From NCBI GenBank assembly GCA_965248155.1, contig CBDFIO010000002.1, forward strand, positions 1,612,001 through 1,676,000: DNA of 64,000 nt. The letters run 5' to 3'. A program made the position numbers and the translations under genes. Shown piece by piece: positions 9,012-17,354 of the stretch. The notes below the pieces were generated by a model. It saw nothing but the letters and a program-made list of their open reading frames with translations. It was not told the DNA's origin and did no database searches. The stretch's first letter is position 1; each line of letters starts with the position of its first letter. This DNA is from RFSX01 sp965248155 (lineage in GTDB: Bacteria; Bacteroidota; Bacteroidia; Chitinophagales; Saprospiraceae).

Positions 9012-9301
9012 ACTGAAGAAAGATATCGAAACAATAGAAGATGCATTATCAACTGTTATGCAACTAAAGCCTCGGATATTCACGTTCAGAGCTGATGAAT
9101 ATCTGATGTGTAATCTGCCTGAAGGGAAACAATACGGACTTATTGCCCAGGAAGTTGAAAGTGTATTTAAAGACATTGTTCTACCGCATTCATCTATATG
9201 TGGCAATGATGGCGAACAAGTTGCTGTACTTGGAATTAACTATAATGCACTAATTCCTATTCTTGTATCAGCAATGCAAGAGCACCAATGTATCATTGAT
9301 G
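9012..9301 (+). pseudogene. S74 intramolecular chaperone domain of the repeat protein, out of frame and cut by IS1
   Basis: Shifted one frame from the preceding part, the sequence reads VSDRKLKKDIETIEDALS, then LKPRIFTFRADE, YGLIAQEVE and LGINYNALIPILVSAMQEHQ. This is the classic S74 (endosialidase-type) chaperone. It directs trimer assembly and is then cut off, usually just before the Ser-Asp at its start. The frame change lies between about 8985 and 8992. The IS1 insertion after 9301 truncates the domain just before its C-terminal coiled coil. Confidence 0.8.
9295..9301. repeat. Left target duplication of the IS1-family element
   Basis: ATTGATG at 9295-9301 is repeated at 10104-10110 on the far side of the element. 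One further upstream base (C) also matches, so the duplication is 7 or 8 bp, close to the usual IS1 length. Confidence 0.8.
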
Positions 9302-9309
9302 GGTGCGGG

Positions 9310-9795
9310 TCAAATAGGCTGATGATCTCCATAAGTTCCTGATTTATAATAGTATTTTTCGATGTACATACCAATGACATTATCGTGAATCTGTTCATTT
9401 TTGGAAAAGCAAATGGTTTTTCTATTAAGACGTTTGATATGCGTTCTAAAATTCAAGTTTTTCCGTTCTATTTTCCAAGTCAAATCTTTCCCAATAGTAT
9501 GTAAGCTTTTTGGCAATGACCTACTATAAGCTCCCCAATCATCCGTATAATAGTCACCAATGGGAATGTCTTTAAGAAGATCCAGAAGTTTTTCAAAGCT
9601 CTCATCGGTACGCTTTCCATTAACCCAAGCCAAAATCATCCCGGAATGCTTATCCATCGCATACCAAGTCCACCTTTGATTCGCCTTACTGCCAACATAA
9701 GACCAAAGCTCATCTGCCTCTGCTGTATAGTGAAAACTTACTGCCAAATTATCAAGGCTTTGAACTTCTTCCTTGTTCAATAGATAAGGGTTCAC
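9310..9795 (-). CDS. insB: IS1-family transposase, catalytic (InsB-like) part
   Basis: 161 residues starting at GTG. DDE-type acids are visible in ADELWSYVGSK (first Asp), YYTDDWGAYS (second Asp) and KIERKNLNFRTHIKRLNRKT (the Glu, followed by the basic helix typical of IS1). Its stop lies inside the terminal inverted repeat, as in other IS1 elements. It is probably made as an InsA-InsB fusion through the nine-A tract upstream. As written it lies in the +1 frame relative to insA, not the usual -1 frame. Confidence 0.85.
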   Translation of the reverse strand: MNPYLLNKEEVQSLDNLAVSFHYTAEADELWSYVGSKANQRWTWYAMDKHSGMILAWVNGKRTDESFEKLLDLLKDIPIGDYYTDDWGAYSRSLPKSLHTIGKDLTWKIERKNLNFRTHIKRLNRKTICFSKNEQIHDNVIGMYIEKYYYKSGTYGDHQPI

Positions 9796-10063
9796 TTGAA
9801 GCGTTTTTTTTTAAGTGAGCTATCACCGTATTTTTATTGATCCCTAAAATCCTTGCTGTATCTCGAACCCCTGAACTATTGAGAATTAATGAGTCAATTT
9901 GTTCTTTAACACCGGGCTCTCTGGCTTTATAGCTAAGTTGAAAACTCTTTTTGCAGACTTTACAACGCCAACGTTGTCTCCCGTTTTCTCTATGACCATT
10001 CTTTTGAAGGTCAGTACAATTGCAATGGGGACAAGTAATAGTAGTAGTAGTAGTATGTTCCAT
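9752..10063 (-). CDS. insA: IS1-family InsA-like DNA-binding protein
   Basis: 103 residues. An N-terminal zinc ribbon (CPHC ... CKVC) is followed by a helix-turn-helix (DTARILGINKNTVIAHL), the layout of InsA. It leads into a run of nine A residues and a C on the coding strand (complement of about 9803-9812), the place where IS1 elements shift frame to make the active transposase. Five consecutive Thr codons near the start form a small ACT repeat. Confidence 0.85.
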   Translation of the reverse strand: MEHTTTTTITCPHCNCTDLQKNGHRENGRQRWRCKVCKKSFQLSYKAREPGVKEQIDSLILNSSGVRDTARILGINKNTVIAHLKKNASSEPLSIEQGRSSKP

Positions 10064-10103
10064 GTGCTAATATAAGAAACTCAACCTATTTAAACCACTA
10101 TCC

Positions 10104-10256
10104 ATTGATGATCAAGGAATAAGATTGAGCATAGTTGAAAGTCAAAACGCTGAATTAAAATCGGAACTAGCATCGATTAAGGATGAGATTTCTGATTTGG
10201 CATCGATTCGAGATCAAATGGAAAGTTTGAATCAGACGCTCACGAAAAGTGATTAA
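10104..10256 (+). pseudogene. Right target duplication and 3' remnant of the S74 repeat protein (coiled-coil tail)
   Basis: ATTGATG at 10104-10110 is the right target copy. After it the host frame resumes as DQGIRLSIVESQNAELKSEL and continues with helical heptads (ELASIKDEISDLASIRDQ) to TAA 10254-10256. A C-terminal coiled coil is the normal end of S74 domains and helps trimerisation. The fragment has no start codon of its own. Confidence 0.8.
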
Positions 10257-10312
10257 CTGAAAATATTCAGCAATTATCTTTAAGATTTAAATAATTTTCT
10301 TAAAGTTGAAAA

Positions 10313-11236
10313 ATGAATTCCGTGCAGACGACTAAAGTTCGGTATATATCCAAAACTGTATCTCCTGGGAAAAAAATAAGTACTTTTTTCCAACTCATAC
10401 GCGTACATCATTGGGTAAAAAATCTACTCATTTTTGTTCCTGCCTTCTTTGCAGGTATATTCTTTGAATCAAGCGTCGTCATTAATCTGGTTGCTGTTTT
10501 CTTTTCTTTTTCAATAATCTCAAGTGGCATCTATGTATTGAATGACATCAATGATTATAATCTGGACTCACAGCACCCCTTAAAGAAAAACAGAGCCCTG
10601 CCAGCTGGTAAGATTAGTCTAATACTTGCAAAAAAACTAAGTACAATATTAATTGTTACTGGACTTATATGGGCAGGTCTGATACATATTAATTTTCTCG
10701 GAATTGCTATCATTTACATAACTATTAATATCCTCTATTCCAGATATTTAAAGAAGGTGGCTTTGTTGGATATTTTATGTGTTTCTTCGGGATTTTATTT
10801 AAGAATTATTGCGGGTTCATTAGTATTATCAATTCCTTTATCACCCTGGCTTTTGTTCTTAGTAGGACTTGTAACTATGCTTTTAATAATTGGTAAAAGA
10901 CGTGATGACGCACTCTTGTTTTCTAAAAATAAATTGGCTGCGATTCCTCTATATAAAAACATTGCCCTTCTCAATTTTGCACTTATAATTCTCACAATTT
11001 TAGTTTCTATCTCCTACCTCGCATACACTATTTATTCGGACACTTTTGCATCTATTCAGAATCCACTTAAATATTTTGGAGCCGGGTTAATAGTTTTTGG
11101 TTCAGGAAGATATGTGTTAGCACAATTACGTCATAATGAAAATGGTGATCCCATCAAAGCCATTTATTCGGATAAATATCTCATCACGACACTGGGTCTT
11201 TGGCTATTGGTCTCTTTATATCTTCTCTACTCTTAA
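10313..11236 (+). CDS. UbiA-family prenyltransferase, decaprenyl-phosphate phosphoribosyltransferase-like
   Basis: 307-residue integral membrane protein with about nine spans. The prenyl-diphosphate/Mg2+ motif is NDINDYNLDSQHPLKKNRAL. The second conserved stretch, YSRYLKKVALLDILCVSSGF followed by LRIIAGS, is the version seen in DPPR synthases (Rv3806c type) rather than in menaquinone or heme UbiA proteins. Such enzymes move phosphoribose from PRPP to a polyprenyl phosphate, the first step to polyprenyl-phosphoryl arabinose. The next gene starts 6 bp downstream and resembles DprE1, the oxidase of the same pathway, which supports the call. The phosphatase and DprE2 reductase are not in the window. 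The lipid donor is inferred from family only. Confidence 0.8.
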   Translation: MNSVQTTKVRYISKTVSPGKKISTFFQLIRVHHWVKNLLIFVPAFFAGIFFESSVVINLVAVFFSFSIISSGIYVLNDINDYNLDSQHPLKKNRALPAGKISLILAKKLSTILIVTGLIWAGLIHINFLGIAIIYITINILYSRYLKKVALLDILCVSSGFYLRIIAGSLVLSIPLSPWLLFLVGLVTMLLIIGKRRDDALLFSKNKLAAIPLYKNIALLNFALIILTILVSISYLAYTIYSDTFASIQNPLKYFGAGLIVFGSGRYVLAQLRHNENGDPIKAIYSDKYLITTLGLWLLVSLYLLYS

Positions 11237-11242
11237 TTACAA

Positions 11243-12409
11243 ATGCTAATCTCCAACTGGTCTGGAAATCCTAGAGTTAATGCTCATCAACCCATACCCG
11301 GTTCTAAAAATTAACTCCAAGAAATAATTCCAACTCAAAATTCCATAACCATAAGAGGAAATGGACGATCCTATGGTGATGCTTCATTAGGTCAATATAT
11401 TCTATCATCGAAAGGGTTCAATAAACTAATTCACCTTGATCAACATAAAGGTATTCTTCATTGTCAAGGAGGAATTCTATTATCCCAAATACTTGAACAT
11501 ACTATTCCTCTTGGTTGGACATTGAGAGTGCTTCCGGGAACAAAATATATTACAGTGGGAGGCGCTATTGCCAGTGATGTTCATGGCAAGAACCATTTTA
11601 AAAAAGGGAGTATTACAGATCATGTTTTGTCAATGGGTGTCATACTTGAAGACAATTCTGTAATAAATTGCTCAAGAACACAAAATGAAGATTTGTTTTT
11701 TGCAACATGTGGCGGAATGGGATTAACCGGTTTTATTTATACGGTTGTTATTCAATTGGAAAAATTAGTGCAGCAAGAATATTTAACAGAAAATGTTAAA
11801 TCTTCAACTTTGAAGGATCTATTACATCAGTTTGAAGATAACTTGAATTGTGTTGATCACATGGCTGCTTGGTTGGAATTAAATGCCCATGGTTCATTTA
11901 AAAGAAGTGTCTTTTCAACAGCTAAAAGAACCAAAGAACAAAAGGCTATCTATCCTGACTTTCTCTTCCCATTAGATCGCATTAAGAACTGGAATAAGTT
12001 TTACGGCAGAAAAGGATTCATACAATATCAAGGTGTCATTTCATTGGAAAATGTAGAGAACACCTTGAATTTAATTTTCCGATTAATTACAAAAGAAGGA
12101 ATTTGGTCTTCCCTTATTGTAATAAAAAGGCTAGGTGCCGCTAACAAAAATTTATTTTCCTTTCCGATGGAAGGATTTACTTTGAGTATGGATTTTAAAC
12201 TAAGTCCCAATTTGTTTCCATGCATGGAAAAAATAGACGATATAGTAATAAATGCGAAAGGAAAAGTTTATCTGGGAAAAGACATGCGTTTGAGCAAAGA
12301 CAAATTTAGAATTATGTACCCTGGATGGAAAAACTTTATTGAAGTTGTGAAAAAGTATAATCCCAATCGTTCGTTTACAAGTTTGCTTGCAGAACGGCTA
12401 GGGTTATAA
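11243..12409 (+). pseudogene. DprE1-like FAD-binding oxidase with an in-frame stop at codon 24
   Basis: One continuous frame from ATG 11243 to TAA 12407-12409 (388 residues) broken only by TAA at 11312-11314. After the stop the frame reads IRGNGRSYGDASLGQYI, the FAD-binding GRSYGD motif, then GGAIASDVHGKNHF, the second FAD-contact motif. The C-terminus GKVYLGKDMRLS ... ERLGL matches the end of DprE1-type polyprenylphosphoryl-ribose oxidases. The only later start (TTG 11522) would remove GRSYGD, so no functional oxidase is expected unless the stop is read through. The oxidase acts with the UbiA protein just upstream in making lipid-linked arabinose (family knowledge). Confidence 0.8.
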
Positions 12410-12422
12410 AAAACTAAATTTA

Positions 12423-13691
12423 CTAACTCCAATCCGTTCTCATTGTACTGGTTAAATCGCTTTTATCCCATTCCAGAATCCTATAAAAGTCATATGATTC
12501 CGGAATAGTCACAACTGCTTTTGCCTTTTCATAATCTCTTTCTGTTAATACATGGAGGTCGCTTAAAACCAGTTGAGAAAATTCGGTATGAATATCTACC
12601 AATCGCGGTTGAATCTTACCGTTTTCATCTTCAATATCATCAAGATATAACGGCATAACTTCAGCAGATCTGGTTGTTGTTACAACACAGCCACTTAGCC
12701 CTTGATCATAAAGCTTTTTAACACCCATTCCTAATATTGTGCATAATGTTAAATCATAAGCTATCGGTCTGTGACACCTCAATTCATATCCCAGTTCTAC
12801 AGGTCGACTTTTGATTTGTACACCAAGTTGTTTCAACTTTCTCTGTACCAGCACATTGATGATGTGAGCCTTGCTGACATTACCAAGTTCAGGGTGACCA
12901 TGTGCATCATAGGTAAACGTTATTCCGCAGTTATTTATCTCTTCATCATCCAGTTCGTGAAATATGCCTTCACTAACAATAGCAACACCATGATCTATTC
13001 CCTCTATTTTCCTTTTGATCATCGAAGAAATGATAAGATTGATAATCTTTTCCAAAGTGATTTTGGTCTTATTAAACATTTCCGGAATAATAATAACTGG
13101 AAAATGGCAGCTTGCCCCGATTTCAAACGCTAAGTGACCGGCTGACCTTCCCATCGAAGAAATAACAAACCAATTTCCGCTTGTTCTTGAGTCCTCATAA
13201 ACTATATTTCCAATCTCAACTCCTGCATCTTTAGCAGAATTGAATCCGAATGTTGGCATTCTGTCAGGAAGAGGCAGATCATTGTCAATTGTTTTAGGAA
13301 CATGAATGTTCTGAATCTTTAATGAATTTTTTTGTAAATACTTAGTAAGTCGATTACTGGTTGAAGCCGTGTCATCACCACCTATTGTAACCATTAACTT
13401 GATATTATTATCTGTAAAAAAATCCATGGAGAATTCTTCATCTTTCGGTTTATAGCGACTCATTCTTAAAGTCGATCCACCTCTTGGAAAAATTCTATCC
13501 GCATAATGGAAATTAATATTTACAGTTTCCGCTTTGCCATTAAACAAGTTCTTATATCCATCATGAATTCCAATAATTCGATAGCCATCTTTCAAAAATA
13601 TTTTAGAAATAGTACTTATTACAGTATTTATTCCTGGAGCCGGTCCTCCTGCACAAAGTATAGCTATAGATTTAGGACTTGTATCACTCAT
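12423..13691 (-). CDS. pfp: 6-phosphofructokinase, PPi-type signature
   Basis: 422 residues, full length for the long PFK group. The phosphate-binding start (GGPAPGINT, residues 15-23), GGDDTAS (104-110) and PKTIDNDLP (132-140) are clear. In PFKs, Asp in place of the second Gly of GGDG, with Lys in place of Gly before TIDND, marks enzymes that use pyrophosphate instead of ATP (family knowledge). Substrate site residues MGRSAGH and EGIFHELDDE-type segments are present. It interconverts fructose 6-phosphate and fructose 1,6-bisphosphate in glycolysis, reversibly if PPi-dependent. It is convergent with the DprE1-like gene and divergent from the aldo/keto reductase. Confidence 0.85.
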   Translation of the reverse strand: MSDTSPKSIAILCAGGPAPGINTVISTISKIFLKDGYRIIGIHDGYKNLFNGKAETVNINFHYADRIFPRGGSTLRMSRYKPKDEEFSMDFFTDNNIKLMVTIGGDDTASTSNRLTKYLQKNSLKIQNIHVPKTIDNDLPLPDRMPTFGFNSAKDAGVEIGNIVYEDSRTSGNWFVISSMGRSAGHLAFEIGASCHFPVIIIPEMFNKTKITLEKIINLIISSMIKRKIEGIDHGVAIVSEGIFHELDDEEINNCGITFTYDAHGHPELGNVSKAHIINVLVQRKLKQLGVQIKSRPVELGYELRCHRPIAYDLTLCTILGMGVKKLYDQGLSGCVVTTTRSAEVMPLYLDDIEDENGKIQPRLVDIHTEFSQLVLSDLHVLTERDYEKAKAVVTIPESYDFYRILEWDKSDLTSTMRTDWS

Positions 13692-13797
13692 ATCTTAATC
13701 ATTGATTGAAATAAAAGAATTGAAGCTATAAAAATAAATGGACAGAAAACATTTTTGTTAATTTTTAGAATACTGCCACCTTAGGTATATTTAATAT

Positions 13798-14691
13798 ATG
13801 GAACCAAATCCAATCAATTTTTCACCATTGATAATAGGAACGATGCGTCTTGGTCAGTGGGGAGCAAAAATGAACACTTTAGAGTATCAACAATTTATTG
13901 AAGGCTGTCTCGAATTAGAGCTTACAGATTTTGATCATGCGGATATATGTGGGGATTACACCACTGAAAAAGAATTTGGTGAAGTTTTAAAAATTATTCC
14001 CTCACTCAGATCCCAAATGCAGATCATTTCAAAATGCGGTATCAAAATGCTAAGTGCAAATCGCCCTTTTCATAAAATAAAATCTTATGATACTTCCAGA
14101 ACACATATAATCAATTCAGTAAATAACTCTTTACGAAATCTTAATACTGATTACCTCGATGTCCTCCTTATTCACAGACCGGATTTACTGCTTGACATCA
14201 ATGAAATAGCAGAAACCTTTTTTGATCTTAAAAAATCAGGAAAAGTGCTTCATTTTGGAGTTTCAAATTTTAGTCCCAATCAATTCAATTTGCTCAATGA
14301 TGCATTCCCCATGTGTACAAATCAAGTTGAAGCTTCAATTCTACATCTGGATGCTTTTCAGGATGGTTCTCTTGACCTGTGCCAGAAACTAAATATTTCA
14401 CCAACAATATGGTCTCCTTTTGGCGGGGGAATCATTTTTGATGAATTAAATACTGACGCAAGATTAGACAGAATAAAATCTGTGTGTGAGGATATCCTAA
14501 AGAAACACGATGCCTCTCTCGATCAGATTTTAATCGCTTGGTTAAGAAAGCATCCCTCTTCACCTGTTCCGGTTCTGGGCACTTCTAAATTAAGTCGTAT
14601 TTCAAGCTTAAAAAAGGCATTGGACATAAATCTTTCACGAGAGGAGTGGTACCAAGTGTTTACTGCATCGACTGGAGAAGAGGTCGCCTAA
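13798..14691 (+). CDS. Aldo/keto reductase, YdhF-like, catalytic Tyr replaced by Cys
   Basis: 297 residues with the (beta/alpha)8 AKR pattern close to E. coli YdhF: FDHADI-G, ISKCG, LLIHRPD, GKVLHFGVSNFSPNQF and VLGTSKLSRI. Three of the four catalytic residues are in place: Asp46, Lys79 and His126. The Tyr that donates the proton should be residue 51, but the codon is TGT (Cys), so the motif reads DICGDY instead of the usual DIYG-Y. One A-to-G change explains it. Tyr54 is close, but whether it can substitute is unknown. Activity is doubtful. The gene stands alone between the divergent pfp and the convergent moxR. Confidence 0.85.
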   Translation: MEPNPINFSPLIIGTMRLGQWGAKMNTLEYQQFIEGCLELELTDFDHADICGDYTTEKEFGEVLKIIPSLRSQMQIISKCGIKMLSANRPFHKIKSYDTSRTHIINSVNNSLRNLNTDYLDVLLIHRPDLLLDINEIAETFFDLKKSGKVLHFGVSNFSPNQFNLLNDAFPMCTNQVEASILHLDAFQDGSLDLCQKLNISPTIWSPFGGGIIFDELNTDARLDRIKSVCEDILKKHDASLDQILIAWLRKHPSSPVPVLGTSKLSRISSLKKALDINLSREEWYQVFTASTGEEVA

Positions 14692-14699
14692 CTACAATA

Positions 14700-15668
14700 T
14701 TATAGAAGAGCTTCGATTACATTTTCCTCTGTAACCCCTTCAGCTTCTGCTTTGTAGTTTCTAACAATTCTATGTCTGAGCACATAATTGGATACAGCTA
14801 CAACATCTTCCATATCCGGAGAATACTTCCCTTGAATTGCTGCATAAGTCTTCGCTCCAAGTACCAGATATTGTGATGCTCGTGGTCCAGCACCCCAAGC
14901 AATATAATTATTGACTTGATCCGTTGCCATCTTGGTATTAGGTCTTGTTTTACTTGCTAATGAAACAGCGTATTCAAGGACATTATCCGCTATTGGGATT
15001 TTACGGATAAGTTTTTGGTAGAATAATATTTCCTCTGTAGAAAGTATATGTTCTAATTTATTCTCTTGTAGAGTGGTCGTTGCTTTAACGACCTGAATTT
15101 CTTCATCATAACTTGGGTAGTCCAAAAGAACGTTAAACATAAACCTGTCTAATTGCGCTTCAGGAAGTGGATATGTTCCTTCTTGCTCAATTGGGTTCTG
15201 AGTAGCTAAAACAAAAAATGGATTCGGTAATTTATGTGGTACTCCACTAACTGTTACAGATTTTTCTTGCATAGCTTCAAGAAGAGCAGCTTGTGTTTTT
15301 GGAGGTGTTCTATTAATCTCATCTGCCAATACGATATTTGAGAAAAGAGGTCCTCTATTAAATTTAAAAGATCTGCTTTCGTCAAGAATTTCAGATCCCG
15401 TAATATCTGAAGGCATTAAGTCGGGTGTAAATTGAATTCGTTTGAAATCCAGGTCCAATACCTCTGCGATAGTACTTACCAATAGTGTTTTTGCCAATCC
15501 GGGAACTCCTACCAACAAGCTATGTCCATTACTAAAAAGTGAGATCAAAACTGCTCTGACGACTTCATCTTGTCCAACAATCACCTTAGATATTTCTGAC
15601 TTCAGCCTATTGTAGGATTGAGCCAGGCTATCAACCGCTTCTTGATCATTCTGAAAATTCAAACTCAT
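14700..15668 (-). CDS. moxR: MoxR-family AAA+ ATPase
   Basis: 322 residues. Walker A is GVPGLAKT (54-61), Walker B IVLADE (112-117), followed by INRTPPKTQAALLEAMQE, a MoxR hallmark. Sensor 1 is FVLATQNP and an arginine-finger region is AQLDRFMF. MoxR ATPases act as chaperones in maturing metal- or von Willebrand-domain proteins, usually next to DUF58/VWA genes. No such partner follows here, as the gene ends 9 bp from the convergent aldo/keto reductase. A terminator-like hairpin separates it from the esterase upstream. Confidence 0.9.
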   Translation of the reverse strand: MSLNFQNDQEAVDSLAQSYNRLKSEISKVIVGQDEVVRAVLISLFSNGHSLLVGVPGLAKTLLVSTIAEVLDLDFKRIQFTPDLMPSDITGSEILDESRSFKFNRGPLFSNIVLADEINRTPPKTQAALLEAMQEKSVTVSGVPHKLPNPFFVLATQNPIEQEGTYPLPEAQLDRFMFNVLLDYPSYDEEIQVVKATTTLQENKLEHILSTEEILFYQKLIRKIPIADNVLEYAVSLASKTRPNTKMATDQVNNYIAWGAGPRASQYLVLGAKTYAAIQGKYSPDMEDVVAVSNYVLRHRIVRNYKAEAEGVTEENVIEALL

Positions 15669-15699
15669 TCTTGTTTTATTATTTGATTATAAAATTAAA

Positions 15700-15724
15700 G
15701 CTCCCTAAATACAAATAAGGGAGC
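15700..15724 (-). terminator. Hairpin terminator after the esterase gene
   Basis: A 7-bp stem (GCTCCCT / AGGGAGC) with an 11-base loop lies between the esterase and moxR. Read on the minus strand it is followed by a T-rich stretch. Confidence 0.6.
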
Positions 15725-15773
15725 AAAAATAGTGATACGTTTAGACAAACGTTGTTTATTCATAGAATATTGA

Positions 15774-17224
15774 TCAGAACTTGATAATCCTCATCGATTT
15801 TATCAATTTAGTTTTATGAGACAAATGCACTACATACATACCCGAGGGCAAATCAGAAATATCATAAAAACTCATTCCGGACTCAACATTAATATCCTTA
15901 TGAAGCTGACCTGAAATATCAATAATGTGCATTCTGTTGTTATGAGCATAATTGTCAGGAGGAATATTTATAACCAGATCTATGTTGTTATAATTGATGT
16001 TTACATTTGGATCCTCTATAAACTCATCGGTATCCGTGAGAATGTTTTGGAAGGTATTAAAAAACAAAATTGCCGACGAGCAGAAGGAAATACACATCCT
16101 CCATGAGTCAGGTGTCCAAAGTCATCTTTTCTGACAGCTTGGACATCTGCAGCGCCATTGGCATTCATGACTGAATCTGCGAGAATCGCGTTTTCGAAAG
16201 TAATTTGTTCATCTCCCTGGCAATAAAAGATTCTTGTTGGGGCTCTTGGGACCCAGTCATAGTTATCATTGTCAGCTAGCGCAATAGATAATGGTGAATT
16301 CGGATCATTTTTAATCTCATCTTCGATGCCGGCCACAAGCATATCCTTAGGCCGTACTAACCCTACACTTGCAACTAGTGTGATACTTAAACTTGAATTA
16401 AGCTCTCCAAGGGTAATTTCTTCATTTTTAAAAGCAATGATATCATCAAGGTACTCTTGTTTAAACACGTTTTCTAAACTATAATCTTTTAACAACTCAG
16501 GGTAGGCCGCTTGATAGGCCAATACCACCCAAGCAAGATAAGCGACTGTTCCATATTCTGCATCTCCCAATGTAAAATCAATCATCTTTTCTGAGATACT
16601 ATATGGACCTGACATTGGTGCAGCTGCCGTAACGGTAAACACATCGGAATAATCTTCTTCTAATACCTGATGAGCCGCCATTGATGCATGACCCCCTTGT
16701 GAATAACCTCCAACAAACAATTGTTCATTTAGAGTAAACTCATCATTCGCTTGATCATATTCACGGACAGCTAATAACATATCAATTGCTGCAGATGCTT
16801 CAGTAGCTGAATGAACATACGGGTGTATGCCGGGTGAATCTCCAAGTCCTAAAAAATCTGCTGCACATACGACATAACCAAATGAAGAAAATATCAACGG
16901 TAGAGTATAACCTCCTGCTAAGTTTGAAGGTACATCGTCCCTTCCATTAATTATCGTTCCATGTTGATAACACCCGAGCGGAAATATCCTTGACTCACTC
17001 TGAGGTATACATAGTAATCCGGATGCTGTATGCTGGTTACCTTGTAAATCTGGGGTTGTATAATTTATTTTATAAAGATCTACTCCATAATTGACAGAAA
17101 TACCTATCATTAAACTCAATTCATCCTTGGTAAATGAATCTAAGAACAAAGCCGATTCAAATTCTTGAGCAGAAATATGTAAGATGGAAAAAAATGAAAT
17201 TATTAGAGTAAATATTTTTTTCAT
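15774..17224 (-). pseudogene. Secreted alpha/beta-hydrolase (esterase/lipase) with T9SS sorting tail, frameshifted
   Basis: Starts with a signal peptide (MKKIFTLIISFFSILHISAQ). The hydrolase part has GCYQHGT near the oxyanion side, nucleophile elbow GYSQGGH, an Asp in the YCQGDEQI strand and a His in FGHLTHGGC, so the triad is complete. Right after HGGCVFPSAR the frame is lost and ends at 16016. The other frame continues as AILFFNTFQNILTD, then a 90-residue C-terminal domain ending DLPSGMYVVHL and SMRIIKF, the type A T9SS sorting signal. The frame change lies near 16070-16090. As written, the catalytic domain is made without its export/anchoring tail, so the protein would probably stay in the periplasm. 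Confidence 0.8.
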
Positions 17225-17354
17225 AATTATATTTTAATTTGACATTAAAGATAGTAGTCCGGTAAAGATTTTTAGACTGACAAGATACTTTATTGAAATT
17301 TACCTAATATCCCTGTATTTGGAATACTTTTGATGTCGTTTAAATTACAAAATC

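Larger units (their letters stand above)
9302..10103 (-). mobile_element. IS1-family insertion sequence, about 802 bp
   Basis: Flanked by ATTGATG copies. The two ends are imperfect inverted repeats that begin GG (GGTGCGGGTCAAATAGGCTGA and the complement of the right end, GGATAGTGGTTTAAATAGG). The two open frames are InsA- and InsB-like. It is inserted in the S74 domain of the repeat protein. Removing it and one target copy joins the frame as EHQCIIDDQGIRLSIVESQ. Element length and gene order match IS1. Confidence 0.9.

Noticed and set aside
5973..10256. Prophage tail-fibre module, suggested by the S74 domain
   Set aside because: The protein has a signal peptide and there are no capsid, portal, terminase or integrase genes in the window.
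11522..12409. A 295-residue oxidase starting at TTG 11522
   Set aside because: The FAD-binding GRSYGD motif lies upstream in the same frame, so this start would give an incomplete domain. The gene is better read from 11243 with a nonsense codon.
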